In this document: one piece after another, positions 8,062-15,680 of the stretch | Layout: the number at the start of each line of letters is the position of its first letter | How positions within the stretch are numbered: the first letter of the stretch is position 1 | NCBI GenBank assembly: GCA_038216155.1 | Contig: JBBQQH010000001.1 | Coordinates: 38,176-102,175, forward strand | Direction: 5' to 3' | From: SZAS-103 sp038216155 | GTDB lineage: Bacteria > Pseudomonadota > Gammaproteobacteria > Xanthomonadales > Xanthomonadaceae | Length of the DNA stretch: 64,000 nt | Translations under genes and position numbers: made by a program | Notes under the pieces: generated by a model | Told to the model about the DNA's origin: nothing | Database searches by the model: none | What the model saw: only the letters and a program-made list of their open reading frames with translations

Positions 8062-9468
8062 ATGTTTGAGTCGCTGACCCAACGCCTGTCGTCCACCGTC
8101 CAGCGCCTGCGCGGCCGCGGTCGGTTGACCGATGAAAACATCCGCGAGGCGCTGCGCGAGGTGCGTATCGCACTGCTGGAAGCCGACGTCGCGTTGCCAG
8201 TGGTGCAGGCGCTGATCGAGCGAATCAAGGTGCGCGCGGTCGGCCAGGAAGTGTTGAAAAGCCTCACGCCGGGGCAGGCGCTGATCAAGGTTGTGCGCGA
8301 CGAGTTGACCGCGGTGATGGGCGCTGCGACCAGCGACCTGCAACTCAACGTGCCGGCGCCGGCGGTGATCTTGATGGCCGGCCTGCAGGGCGCGGGCAAG
8401 ACCACCACTGTGGCCAAGCTGGCGAAACACCTGAAGGAGCGACGCAAGAAGAAGGTGATGGTGGTCAGTTGTGACATCTATCGTCCGGCCGCGATCCAGC
8501 AACTGGAAACGCTTGCGGGCCAGGTTGACGTGCTGTTTTTCCCGAGCGAGTCCGGGCAAAAACCCGAGGCCATCGCGCACGCAGCAATCGACGCTGCGCG
8601 CAAGAGCTTTGTCGATGTGCTGATCGTCGACACCGCCGGTCGCCTCGCGATTGATGAAGCGATGATGGCCGAGATCAAGGCGCTGCACGCCGCGATCCAT
8701 CCGGTCGAAACCCTGTTCGTGGTCGATGCAATGACCGGTCAGGACGCGGCCAACACCGCCAAGGCCTTCAATGAGGCGTTGCCGCTGACCGGCGTTGTGC
8801 TGACCAAGACCGATGGCGATGCGCGCGGCGGTGCGGCGCTCTCGGTGCGCTACATCACCGGTAAGCCGATCAAGTTCATCGGTGTCGGCGAGAAGCCCGA
8901 CGGGCTGGACGTGTTTCATCCCGACCGCATCGCCAGCCGCATCCTCGACATGGGCGACGTGCTGTCGCTGGTCGAGCAGGTGGAGCAGGGCGTCGATCAG
9001 GACAAGGCGAAAAAGCTGGCGGAGAAGGTCGCCAAGGGCAAAAAGTTCGACCTCAACGACATGCGCGACCAGCTCGACCAGATGCAGAACATGGGCGGCA
9101 TCGGCGCGCTGATGGACAAGCTGCCCGGGTTGGCGAACGTCTCCGAAGGGCTCAAAAGCCAAGTCACCGGCAAGCACGTGCCGCAAATGATCGCGATGAT
9201 CAGCTCGATGACCAAGAAGGAACGCCGGCATCCGGCGTTACTTAATGGCTCGCGGCGGGCGCGGATCGCGCGCGGCTCCGGCACCACGCCAGCCGACGTC
9301 AACCGGCTGATGAAGCAGTTTCAGCAGATGGAAAAGATGATGTCCAAACTGTCCATGGGCGGCATGAAGGGCATGATGCGCGGACTCAAGGGCGTGATGG
9401 GTCGCGGCGGAATGGGCGGCCCGGGCGGGCTTGGCGGCGGTGGCTTCAGCGGTGGCATGCCGCACTAA
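8062..9468 (+). CDS. ffh: Signal recognition particle protein Ffh
   Basis: GTPase subunit of the SRP, which binds nascent signal sequences with 4.5S RNA and delivers ribosomes to FtsY. It is 468 residues long. The NG domain shows G1 GLQGAGKTT at 107-115, DTAGR at 190-194 and TKTDGDARGG at 249-258. The methionine-rich M domain runs from about 300, and the protein ends in a Met/Gly-rich tail (MGGMKGMMRG, then GGPGG). The ATG at 8062 gives the usual MFESLTQRL start. In E. coli ffh is followed directly by rpsP. Here about 2.7 kb of minus-strand genes separate them. Confidence 0.98.
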   Translation: MFESLTQRLSSTVQRLRGRGRLTDENIREALREVRIALLEADVALPVVQALIERIKVRAVGQEVLKSLTPGQALIKVVRDELTAVMGAATSDLQLNVPAPAVILMAGLQGAGKTTTVAKLAKHLKERRKKKVMVVSCDIYRPAAIQQLETLAGQVDVLFFPSESGQKPEAIAHAAIDAARKSFVDVLIVDTAGRLAIDEAMMAEIKALHAAIHPVETLFVVDAMTGQDAANTAKAFNEALPLTGVVLTKTDGDARGGAALSVRYITGKPIKFIGVGEKPDGLDVFHPDRIASRILDMGDVLSLVEQVEQGVDQDKAKKLAEKVAKGKKFDLNDMRDQLDQMQNMGGIGALMDKLPGLANVSEGLKSQVTGKHVPQMIAMISSMTKKERRHPALLNGSRRARIARGSGTTPADVNRLMKQFQQMEKMMSKLSMGGMKGMMRGLKGVMGRGGMGGPGGLGGGGFSGGMPH

Positions 9469-9533
9469 GCAGACGACGCGCTGTGATTTTGAACCCGCGC
9501 CTTGATGCGCCGCCTGCTTTCCTTCGGCGTTAG

Positions 9534-10070
9534 TCAGCTGTTGGGCGCAGGACGGGAAGACCAATGGATGTGCACGATTTTCCAGCCCTCTGAGCCTTTG
9601 CGCAGAATCATGGTCTCGGTGCTTAGCAGGTGCATTGGTTTGCCGTCGTTCATCCGGCTCACGATGCTTTCGGTACCAACCCAGGCAATATTGCCTTCGG
9701 CCTGTGCCTGGCGGTAACGCAATTGCTGTTCTGCGGTTTGCATGAACGCTGCGTCGGCGATTGCGTGTGATTGCATGTACTCGTCGCGACTGCGTTCGGA
9801 ACTTCCGCTTTCCAGGATCAGCACCTTGGGGTCCAGCAGGTTGGCGGCGTCTTCCAGCTTGACTTGTTTGATTGCGGTCGAGAACGCGTCCACCACCTTG
9901 ACCGCGTCGATTGCTTCGGGGGCGATATTGCTCACAAACACGGGCATGCCGGTGCTGGCTACCGGCTGGATCGTCGCCATTGGTTTGGCCGATTCGCCTG
10001 CTGATGCAGCGCTGCAAAACAGCATGCCGACTGCGAAAACCAGATGCGCGGGCCGTGGGCAAGGATGCAT
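9534..10070 (-). CDS. Secreted NTF2/SnoaL-like (DUF4440-type) protein
   Basis: 178 residues with a signal peptide (hydrophobic LVFAVGMLFCSAASA). The mature domain looks like the NTF2-like DUF4440 fold: an N-terminal helix ending near VVDAFSTAIKQ, a DPKVLILESG strand, and the C-terminal LRKGSEGWKIVHIHWSSR typical of these proteins. The family has no single activity, and most secreted members are uncharacterised. The ATG at 10070 is preceded by AGGAG at a good distance; an upstream in-frame ATG is less likely. It lies 34 bases after a lipoprotein gene on the same strand, so the two probably form an operon. Confidence 0.82.
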   Translation of the reverse strand: MHPCPRPAHLVFAVGMLFCSAASAGESAKPMATIQPVASTGMPVFVSNIAPEAIDAVKVVDAFSTAIKQVKLEDAANLLDPKVLILESGSSERSRDEYMQSHAIADAAFMQTAEQQLRYRQAQAEGNIAWVGTESIVSRMNDGKPMHLLSTETMILRKGSEGWKIVHIHWSSRPAPNS

Positions 10071-10104
10071 GGTCGATTCTCCTGGGCTAATACAGTTGTC
10101 GCGT

Positions 10105-10605
10105 TTATTTGTTGCGGGTGATGCCATTGAGCACGCCGACGAGCTTGTCGTATGCGGCTTGGGCACCGGCCTGATCACCGGCATCACCGGTGGCGTCGAG
10201 CTGGTCGGCTAGAGTGGCTACTGCGGCGATTTCGCCCTGCAGCTTGGTCTTGTCCTCGGTCGGAAGAGTTGGACTGCGTTCGGGTAAGGCGGCGACCAAA
10301 TCGCGAATCGCGAAGGCGTGATGATGCACCTCCCCGAGGGACTTGCCTTGGATGCTGGCCTGCAGTTCGGCGCGATGCTGCTCGATGGATTGCCATACGC
10401 CATCGGCGGTATCGGGTATTGCCTGACTCTCGCCTGCCGAATCCGGCACAGGCATCGTCGGTGCTCCGCTGGTTGCGTGGTCAACCGGCATGGCGGCAAC
10501 TGCCGTGGTCTGTGGGGTCAGTGCGACTGTGGGCTCTGGGGGCGGGCTGCACGCGGCGAGGGCGCCGAGTAGAACGAGAGATGAGGCAAAGGTTTTGATT
10601 GGCAT
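10105..10605 (-). CDS. Putative lipoprotein of unknown function
   Basis: 166 residues with a classic lipobox (LLGALAAC), followed by a Pro/Thr/Ala-rich linker and a helical C-terminal domain containing EVHHHAFAIRDLVAALPE. The histidine cluster might bind metal or heme, but that is speculation and I do not recognise the family. The ATG at 10605 gives the best signal sequence, with a GAGG about 12 bases upstream; an upstream in-frame start would bury the signal peptide. It is followed 34 bases later by the NTF2-like gene. Confidence 0.78.
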   Translation of the reverse strand: MPIKTFASSLVLLGALAACSPPPEPTVALTPQTTAVAAMPVDHATSGAPTMPVPDSAGESQAIPDTADGVWQSIEQHRAELQASIQGKSLGEVHHHAFAIRDLVAALPERSPTLPTEDKTKLQGEIAAVATLADQLDATGDAGDQAGAQAAYDKLVGVLNGITRNK

Positions 10606-10742
10606 GGCTGCGTGGAACCTCTTTGAATTGGGTGAGGCGTTCGGGACTGGAGACAAACTCATGTTGAATTGTCGTGCGCAGGAAAGCGGGGAAACATCTT
10701 TTAACAAGCTTCCACTGAACGAATCGGCAGACTCGAAAAAGA

Positions 10743-10768
10743 AAACGCCGGACTCGCGTCCGGCGTTT
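10743..10768 (-). terminator. Rho-independent terminator of the metalloprotease gene
   Basis: A perfect 11-bp stem (AAACGCCGGAC/GTCCGGCGTTT) with a TCGC loop. On the minus strand it is followed by TTTTCTTTTTC. It lies about 30 bases past the stop of the minus-strand protease gene. Confidence 0.85.
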
Positions 10769-10800
10769 AAATTTACAGTGCTAGTCGCTGCGCTAAATCG

Positions 10801-11610
10801 TTACTGAGTATTCATGTGCTCGTGGCCCGGCGCCAAGGTCACGTGATTGATCCAAAGGCCGCCCTTGCCATCGGGCGCGACATAGGTCTCGGAGAAATGG
10901 CCCTTGCTGATCAGCTGACCCAGCGGAACGTCGCCTGTCATCGCAACGTTCTTGTTGCCGTGCCCAGGGCCCGCCGTGGAGGCGCTGTTGGTGCTGTTGT
11001 AGCTGTCGGTGTGGCCATAGACAATCGCCAGTTCATCGTAGTCGTGTTGATTCGGCGCAGTGCTGGATGGACTGCTGGAATAATCCATGCAGGTTCCCTG
11101 ACTACTGCCATCCTCACTGGTATGGCCCAGGCCGAAGGTATGGCCTACTTCCTGGCACATGACGTGCTTCGCCTCGTTTGGATCACTGGTCCAGGTCGAG
11201 ACGTAACTGTCGTTCATCTTCGCGGTGCCTTGCGAGATGTGACCACCGCTGTCGAGGTTGATCGAGGCCAAGCCCAGCCAGCCGTTGTTGCCGTAGGACG
11301 CATTACAGACGCGAATCTTGCCGGAAACAGCGCTGCAGCGCTTGCGCGAGCGGCTGTCATTTGCATACACAGAGACTTTCAGGTCGAGTTTGCTTGAAGC
11401 CGACCACTGTGAAGCGGCGGTGGCGAGCAGCCCCGGCCAGTTGGCGTTGCTGTTGGAAACCGTGCTGTCGAGGGTCGCAAGCGTAAAGGAGGACGTCGTG
11501 CGTGCCCAATGATAATTGTTCCAGGAGTGGCTGGCGAAGGCTGTGGTAACGCAAGCACCGGCGATGGCAACAACGATCGCTGTTTTGGCAAGAGTCTTGA
11601 TCGAAATCAT
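10801..11610 (-). CDS. Secreted zinc-metalloprotease-like protein with QExxH motif
   Basis: 269 residues, signal peptide cleaved near AFA|S27-H28. Residues 149-163 read HVMCQEVGHTFGLGH. This is the extended metzincin motif HExxHxxGxxH, but with Gln153 where the first zinc-binding His is expected, while E154, H157 and H163 are kept. A CMDYS segment (174-178) sits where a Met-turn-like element would be. Six Cys in the mature part suggest disulfides. There is an AAGGA Shine-Dalgarno before the ATG at 11610, and a strong terminator follows. It is probably a monocistronic exported enzyme; activity is uncertain because of the missing His. Confidence 0.8.
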   Translation of the reverse strand: MISIKTLAKTAIVVAIAGACVTTAFASHSWNNYHWARTTSSFTLATLDSTVSNSNANWPGLLATAASQWSASSKLDLKVSVYANDSRSRKRCSAVSGKIRVCNASYGNNGWLGLASINLDSGGHISQGTAKMNDSYVSTWTSDPNEAKHVMCQEVGHTFGLGHTSEDGSSQGTCMDYSSSPSSTAPNQHDYDELAIVYGHTDSYNSTNSASTAGPGHGNKNVAMTGDVPLGQLISKGHFSETYVAPDGKGGLWINHVTLAPGHEHMNTQ

Positions 11611-12210
11611 CAGGGTAATTTCCTTTGACGAAGTGGCAGTGGTGGGAGGAACTATCGGTCTCTGACCGAAGGCGGCGATTTAGTTGGCAAGGTGAGAGCC
11701 GCAACTCGCCATGCCTACGCGGATTTGCCAGCGCATCCTGATCGTTTTGTGACGGCAGTCACGCTGCGGTGCAACAAGCAGGGTGACCCGTGAGCTGTGC
11801 ACAAGCGATATTCGCCAAAATTGGCCCTGAACTGTGCAAGCCGTCACACTATTTACCGGTGTTCGTTCAGGAAATGATCGCCAGCCTGGCTAAATTGTCG
11901 TGGCCCGTCACATTACGACCGGCCACGGCACGGGGCCAACTGCGCAAATTGAGACCGAATGCGCACTTGGATCATGATCCGCACGCAACGGTACACCGTA
12001 AGGAATCCACTCGGCGCGGACCGGTGAGGCTGCTTGGCAGGTTTAGCGCGGAATGCAGAATAACGAAGGGCTGAGGATCAAAATCGTTCCCATCAGGAAC
12101 GTTCTCGATCAAAACGGGGTTCCGTCGTGGCCCAAGAATGGGTTATTCTACGCAGCTTGCTTTCCGGACCCGGTTGGCAGCCCAATCAATTCACCCGAGC
12201 TATAAACATC
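11611..12210. other. 600-base intergenic region upstream of the protease and rpsP
   Basis: Divergent upstream regions for the protease (minus) and the rpsP operon (plus). Visible are a small palindrome TCGGTCTCTGACCGA near 11659, a hairpin CGTTCCCATCAGGAACG near 12086-12102, and TATTCT near 12144 as a possible -10 for rpsP. A 94-codon open frame inside has no family signature and atypical composition, so I do not call it a gene. Confidence 0.5.
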
Positions 12211-12471
12211 ATGGTCAAGATTCGTCTCAGCCGCGGCGGCGCCAAGAAGCGTCCGTTCTATCACATCGTCGCCACCGACCAGCGTAACAAGCGCGACGGT
12301 CGGTCGCTGGAGCGCCTGGGCTATTTCAACCCGATCGCCGCCGGCGCCGAAAAGCGCTTGGAGCTCGACACCGCCCGCGTGCAGCATTGGATCGACCAAG
12401 GCGCGCAGTTGACCGACAAGGTGCGCGTGTTGTTCAAGGAAGCATCTGCTCCGGTCGCCAAGGCCGCGTGA
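12211..12471 (+). CDS. rpsP: 30S ribosomal protein bS16
   Basis: 86 residues of small-subunit protein bS16, with the canonical start MVKIRLSRGGAKKRPFYHI. The ATG at 12211 is chosen on homology; in-frame sequence upstream is not part of the protein. It is first gene of the conserved rpsP-rimM-trmD-rplS ribosome operon, with rimM starting 16 bases downstream. Confidence 0.98.
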   Translation: MVKIRLSRGGAKKRPFYHIVATDQRNKRDGRSLERLGYFNPIAAGAEKRLELDTARVQHWIDQGAQLTDKVRVLFKEASAPVAKAA

Positions 12472-12487
12472 GCGGGCCCGGTTGCGC

Positions 12488-13084
12488 GTGAGCGCGACCC
12501 TTCCTGAGGCGACCTTGCCTGAGGCGACCTTGCCTGAGGCGACCTCGACTGAGGCGACCTCGACAAAAGCGGCGATTGATCGATCGGGACGCGAAGTCCT
12601 GATCGGCAAAGTCGTGGGCGTGTTCGGCATTCGCGGCGAGCTCAAGATTGCGTCCCACACAGAACCTGTCGCCGCGATCCTGAATTACCAGCCGTGGACA
12701 TTGCGCCTGGGCCAATCCGACACTGTCATCGACAACGTCAAGGGCCGCGCCAACGCGCATGGCGTGGTCGCGAAGTTTCCCGACCTTGACGATCGAAATG
12801 ATGCGGAGAAGCTGATCGGCGCCGAGGTCTGGGTGCCGCGCAGCGTGCTACGACAGACAAAGCCGGGCGATTATTACTGGGTCGATCTGGAAGGCCTGCG
12901 CGTGCGCACGACTGACGGTGTCGACCTCGGCGTGGTGTCGCACCTGCTCGCCACCGGAGCCAACGACGTGCTGGTGGTGCAGGGCGAACGCGAGCGGCTG
13001 ATTCCCTTCGTGCTGGATCATTATGTGATGGCGGTCGATCTGGATGCCGGAACGATGACGGTCGATTGGGATCCTGAGTTCTAG
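12488..13084 (+). CDS. rimM: Ribosome maturation factor RimM, with repeat-encoded N-terminal extension
   Basis: RimM assists maturation of the 30S head by binding uS19. The conserved core starts near residue 38 (VLIGKVVGVFGIRGELKI), and the PRC-barrel domain with YYWVDLEGLRV follows. Before the core lies an unusual extension of about 30 residues encoded by four 15-bp tandem repeats, giving the pentapeptide (L/S)(P/T)EAT repeatedly. I chose the GTG at 12488; a TTG at 12482 is possible. No internal start near the core is obvious, so the extension is probably translated. The normal RimM core is complete. Confidence 0.93.
   Translation: MSATLPEATLPEATLPEATSTEATSTKAAIDRSGREVLIGKVVGVFGIRGELKIASHTEPVAAILNYQPWTLRLGQSDTVIDNVKGRANAHGVVAKFPDLDDRNDAEKLIGAEVWVPRSVLRQTKPGDYYWVDLEGLRVRTTDGVDLGVVSHLLATGANDVLVVQGERERLIPFVLDHYVMAVDLDAGTMTVDWDPEF
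12503..12562 (+). repeat. 15-bp minisatellite, four copies, inside the 5' end of rimM
   Basis: Tandem units CCTGAGGCGACCTTG at 12503, 12518, 12533 and 12548. The last two differ by one or two bases. The unit is a multiple of three, so copy-number change would lengthen or shorten the RimM N-terminus without a frameshift. Confidence 0.9.
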
Positions 13085-13220
13085 ATAACTTCGGAACGAG
13101 TTGAGAGTGCCTGAGCGGCCTGGGCAATTCCGAAGATGGGGGTTGGTTCCTCCAAGCCGTACGCGGTGAAGGTGCGTTGGATCGAGACGCGCTCTCGATC
13201 GCGCAGAGCGCGCCTCGGTC

Positions 13221-13276
13221 GCTCCTCACCACGAACGGTTAAAGGTGATGTGGTTCGACAAGCTCACCACGAACGG
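13221..13276. repeat. Dispersed repeat copies in the rimM-trmD gap
   Basis: A nearly full copy of the GTTCGACAAGCTCACCACGA unit lies at 13251-13276, preceded by a partial copy (CTCACCACGAACGG) at 13225-13238. It is the same family as the inverted pair before ffh. The 272-base gap between rimM and trmD contains no gene. Confidence 0.8.
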
Positions 13277-13303
13277 TTCAAAGTTCGATGCCCCACTAAT
13301 CAT

Positions 13304-13351
13304 GAAGCCCGAAGCCCGAAGCCCGAAGTCTGAAGTCCCAAGCCTGAAGCC
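13304..13351 (+). repeat. Degenerate GAAGCCC heptamer array directly before trmD
   Basis: About seven degenerate copies of a 7-base unit (GAAGCCC, GAAGTCT, GAAGTCC, AAGCCT) end five bases before the trmD start. No Shine-Dalgarno sequence is visible between the array and the ATG at 13357, so the array occupies the ribosome-binding region. Confidence 0.8.
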
Positions 13352-13356
13352 TAACG

Positions 13357-14109
13357 ATGCGCATCGACGTCATCAGCCTTTTTCCCGATTTCATCCGGCA
13401 GTCCGCCGCCATCGGCGTGGTCGGCCGCGCTCGGCAGCGCGGTTTGCTGGCGGTTGAGGCGTGGAATCCGCGGGATTACGCGACCGATGGGTATCGGCGG
13501 GTGGATGAGCGACCGTTTGGCGGTGGCCCGGGCATGTTGATGCTGATCGAGCCGCTGCGGGCGTGCCTTGGTGCCGCTCGCGCCGCCGACCCGGCCAAGG
13601 CATTGGTGGTCCATCTCAGCCCGCAGGGCGAGCGCCTGACCCAACGCCGCGTGCGACAACTTTCGACGCTGCCGCGGCTGGTATTGCTGTGCGGGCGGTA
13701 CGAAGGCATCGACGAGCGCTTCATCGATCGCGAAGTCGATCTTGAACTGTCGATTGGCGACTACGTGCTCTCGGGTGGTGAACTGGCGGCGGCGGTGCTG
13801 ATCGACGCGATCGGACGCCTGCAAGATGGCGCGTTGAATGATGCGGAATCGGCAGTCCAGGATTCGTTCGAGGATGGCTTGCTGGATTGTCCGCATTACA
13901 CCCGGTCCGAAACTCTCGGCACGGTAGCGGTGCCCGACGTCCTGCTTTCAGGAGATCACACCGCGATCCGGCGCTGGCGTCGGCAGCAGTCCCTGGGTCG
14001 CACCTGGTTGCGGCGACCGGACCTTTTGGCGCGGATGACGCTGGATAGCGACGACAGGCAGCTTCTGGAGCAGTTTCGCAGCCAGTGGCTGGCTGAGAAC
14101 CGTGATTAG
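13357..14109 (+). CDS. trmD: tRNA (guanine-N1)-methyltransferase TrmD
   Basis: A SPOUT-class enzyme that methylates G37 next to the anticodon using SAM, preventing +1 frameshifts. 250 residues, typical length. Visible are the start MRIDVISLFPDF, the GGGPGM loop, LCGRYEGIDERF and the trefoil-knot SAM-binding segment LSIGDYVLSGGE. It is third in the rpsP-rimM-trmD-rplS operon, although repeats separate it from rimM by 272 bases. Confidence 0.98.
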   Translation: MRIDVISLFPDFIRQSAAIGVVGRARQRGLLAVEAWNPRDYATDGYRRVDERPFGGGPGMLMLIEPLRACLGAARAADPAKALVVHLSPQGERLTQRRVRQLSTLPRLVLLCGRYEGIDERFIDREVDLELSIGDYVLSGGELAAAVLIDAIGRLQDGALNDAESAVQDSFEDGLLDCPHYTRSETLGTVAVPDVLLSGDHTAIRRWRRQQSLGRTWLRRPDLLARMTLDSDDRQLLEQFRSQWLAENRD

Positions 14110-14254
14110 TTGACGGCCAACCCCAACCACTAGCCACGAACGATTCGGGTGCGCTAAACTAGCGAACTTCGTTTCGCGCTCGATCCCGCTGCGTCCGCGC
14201 CCAGATGCCGGCAGCCTTTCCTTGAATCGTTCGACTAGCCCAACCCGGTGCCCC

Positions 14255-14659
14255 ATGAATAAGCTTTTGCAGGAATTTGAAGCCGCCCAGACCACGCGCA
14301 AGTTGCCCGAGTTCAGCACCGGCGACACCATCGTGGTCAACGTCAAGGTCAAGGAAGGCACTCGCGAGCGCGTGCAGGCCTACGAAGGCGTCGTCATCGC
14401 GCGCAAGAACCGCGGCATCAACTCCGCTTTCACGGTGCGCAAGATTTCGCACGGATTCGGCGTCGAGCGCGTGTTCCAGACGCATAGCGCGGTGATCGAT
14501 TCGGTCGAGGTCAAGCGCCGCGGCAAGGTGCGTTCGGGCAAGTTGTATTACTTGCGCGGATTGGCCGGCAAGGCTGCGCGCATCAAGGAAGATCTCGCCG
14601 CACAGGCCGCTTACAAGGCCAAAGCGAAAGCCGAGCTGGCGGCAGCGGCTGCCAAGTAA
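14255..14659 (+). CDS. rplS: 50S ribosomal protein bL19
   Basis: 134 residues of large-subunit protein bL19, which sits at the 30S-50S interface. The core motifs FSTGDTIVVNVKVKEG, YEGVVIARKNRG and SGKLYYLR are present. The C-terminus has an Ala/Lys-rich helical tail. The ATG at 14255 gives MNKLLQEFEAAQ; upstream in-frame codons are rejected on homology. A strong terminator 30 bases downstream closes the operon. Confidence 0.98.
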   Translation: MNKLLQEFEAAQTTRKLPEFSTGDTIVVNVKVKEGTRERVQAYEGVVIARKNRGINSAFTVRKISHGFGVERVFQTHSAVIDSVEVKRRGKVRSGKLYYLRGLAGKAARIKEDLAAQAAYKAKAKAELAAAAAK

Positions 14660-14688
14660 CGACGCTGCATCGTCCGCGTCACGATTTG

Positions 14689-14718
14689 AAAAAAGGGTCG
14701 CTCACGCGGCCCTTTTTT
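14689..14718 (+). terminator. Rho-independent terminator of the rpsP-rplS operon
   Basis: A 13-bp stem (AAAAAAGGGTCGC with GCGGCCCTTTTTT, one G-U pair) and a TCAC loop, ending in six T residues. It is symmetric enough to work in both directions. Confidence 0.9.
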
Positions 14719-14790
14719 ATTGCGCGGCTTTTTCACTCGGCCCGGTGTCGAGATTGCGCGTGGGCAGTGGGCGTTCCATGATGGCGCGCG

Positions 14791-15231
14791 ATGCGTCCCG
14801 GTTCCAATCCCAAGCTGGATTCCAATGCCGCGCGCGCCCCGGCCGTTGCCAGCGTGCGACTCGATCAATGGTTGTGGGCCGCGCGATTTTTCAAAACCCG
14901 TGCGCTGGCGCGCAAAGCGATCGAGAACGGTCGTGTCTCGCTCAACGCACATGCCGGCAAGCCCGCGAGCGCGGTGCATGTTCGCGACGCATTGACGATC
15001 GTGCGTGGCGAGGAGCGCATGGATGTGCTTGTGTCTTGCCTATCCAGCCAGCGCGGCAGCGCAACAGTGGCACAAACGCTGTATCAGGAAACCGACCTCT
15101 CGCGCGTCGCACGCGAGCAGGCGCGCGAGGTGCGTCGCTTGCAGGCCAACGGCTATCAGCCACCCGAATCCAAGCCCGACAAGCGGGCGCGACGATTGAT
15201 CCGTGCGTTGGGGGATATCGACGCGCTTTGA
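14791..15231 (+). CDS. hslR: S4-domain RNA-binding protein, Hsp15 family
   Basis: 146 residues. The N-terminal S4 RNA-binding fold is visible as VRLDQWLWAARFFKTRALAR, ENGRVSLNA and the basic C-terminal tail (PPESKPDKRARRLIRAL) typical of Hsp15. In E. coli Hsp15 binds 50S subunits stalled with peptidyl-tRNA and recycles them after heat shock; that role is inferred from the family. The gene is monocistronic, after the rplS terminator and convergent with the lipoprotein gene. Confidence 0.92.
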   Translation: MRPGSNPKLDSNAARAPAVASVRLDQWLWAARFFKTRALARKAIENGRVSLNAHAGKPASAVHVRDALTIVRGEERMDVLVSCLSSQRGSATVAQTLYQETDLSRVAREQAREVRRLQANGYQPPESKPDKRARRLIRALGDIDAL

Positions 15232-15277
15232 TCGCGTCGCGGCGCATGCGCCTTCGCCAGCGCGCGTGCAATCGATC

Positions 15278-15568
15278 CTACTTGTTGAAACCCTCCAGCG
15301 CCGCCTTGCACGACTGACCCTTGGGATCGTCCTCGCACACCTTGCGCACGGCGGTGCAGGTGGACTCCCTCATTGATTCCATCATCGCCAGGCCCGCATC
15401 AATCAGCGGCTTCGCTGCGGGCTTACTGTTGCCATCCGCACGGGTTTTCTCGATGGCCTCATTGAACTGGGCCTTGCACGCCTTGTAGGCCTTTTCTGCC
15501 GGGCTGCTGCAGCCGGCAATGCCGCCACACAGCATCACTGCCGTCAGTATCAGTATGGTTTTGCCCAT
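15278..15568 (-). CDS. Small lipoprotein of unknown function
   Basis: 96 residues with a lipobox (GGIAGC) after a hydrophobic signal segment. The mature part is helical, with three further Cys and clusters of charged residues (ACKAQFNEAIEKTRADG, TCTAVRKVCEDD). No family is recognised. It lies 112 bases downstream of mutS on the same strand, so it may be read through from mutS or have its own promoter. Confidence 0.75.
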   Translation of the reverse strand: MGKTILILTAVMLCGGIAGCSSPAEKAYKACKAQFNEAIEKTRADGNSKPAAKPLIDAGLAMMESMRESTCTAVRKVCEDDPKGQSCKAALEGFNK

Positions 15569-15680
15569 TTCGATCTCCCCTTGAACTTGCTTCGTCGTGC
15601 CTGCGAATCGATAGCCTAATCTGGCTGCCTAGCGCAGCGCATTCAATGCGCACTTGGACGAACTTCCCCGCCGCAAATTG

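Noticed and set aside
11790..12074. 94-codon plus-strand open frame before rpsP
   Set aside because: No family signature, no Shine-Dalgarno and unusual residue composition; treated as intergenic.
12503..12562. 15-bp tandem units as CRISPR
   Set aside because: There are no spacers and the units are contiguous coding minisatellite copies.
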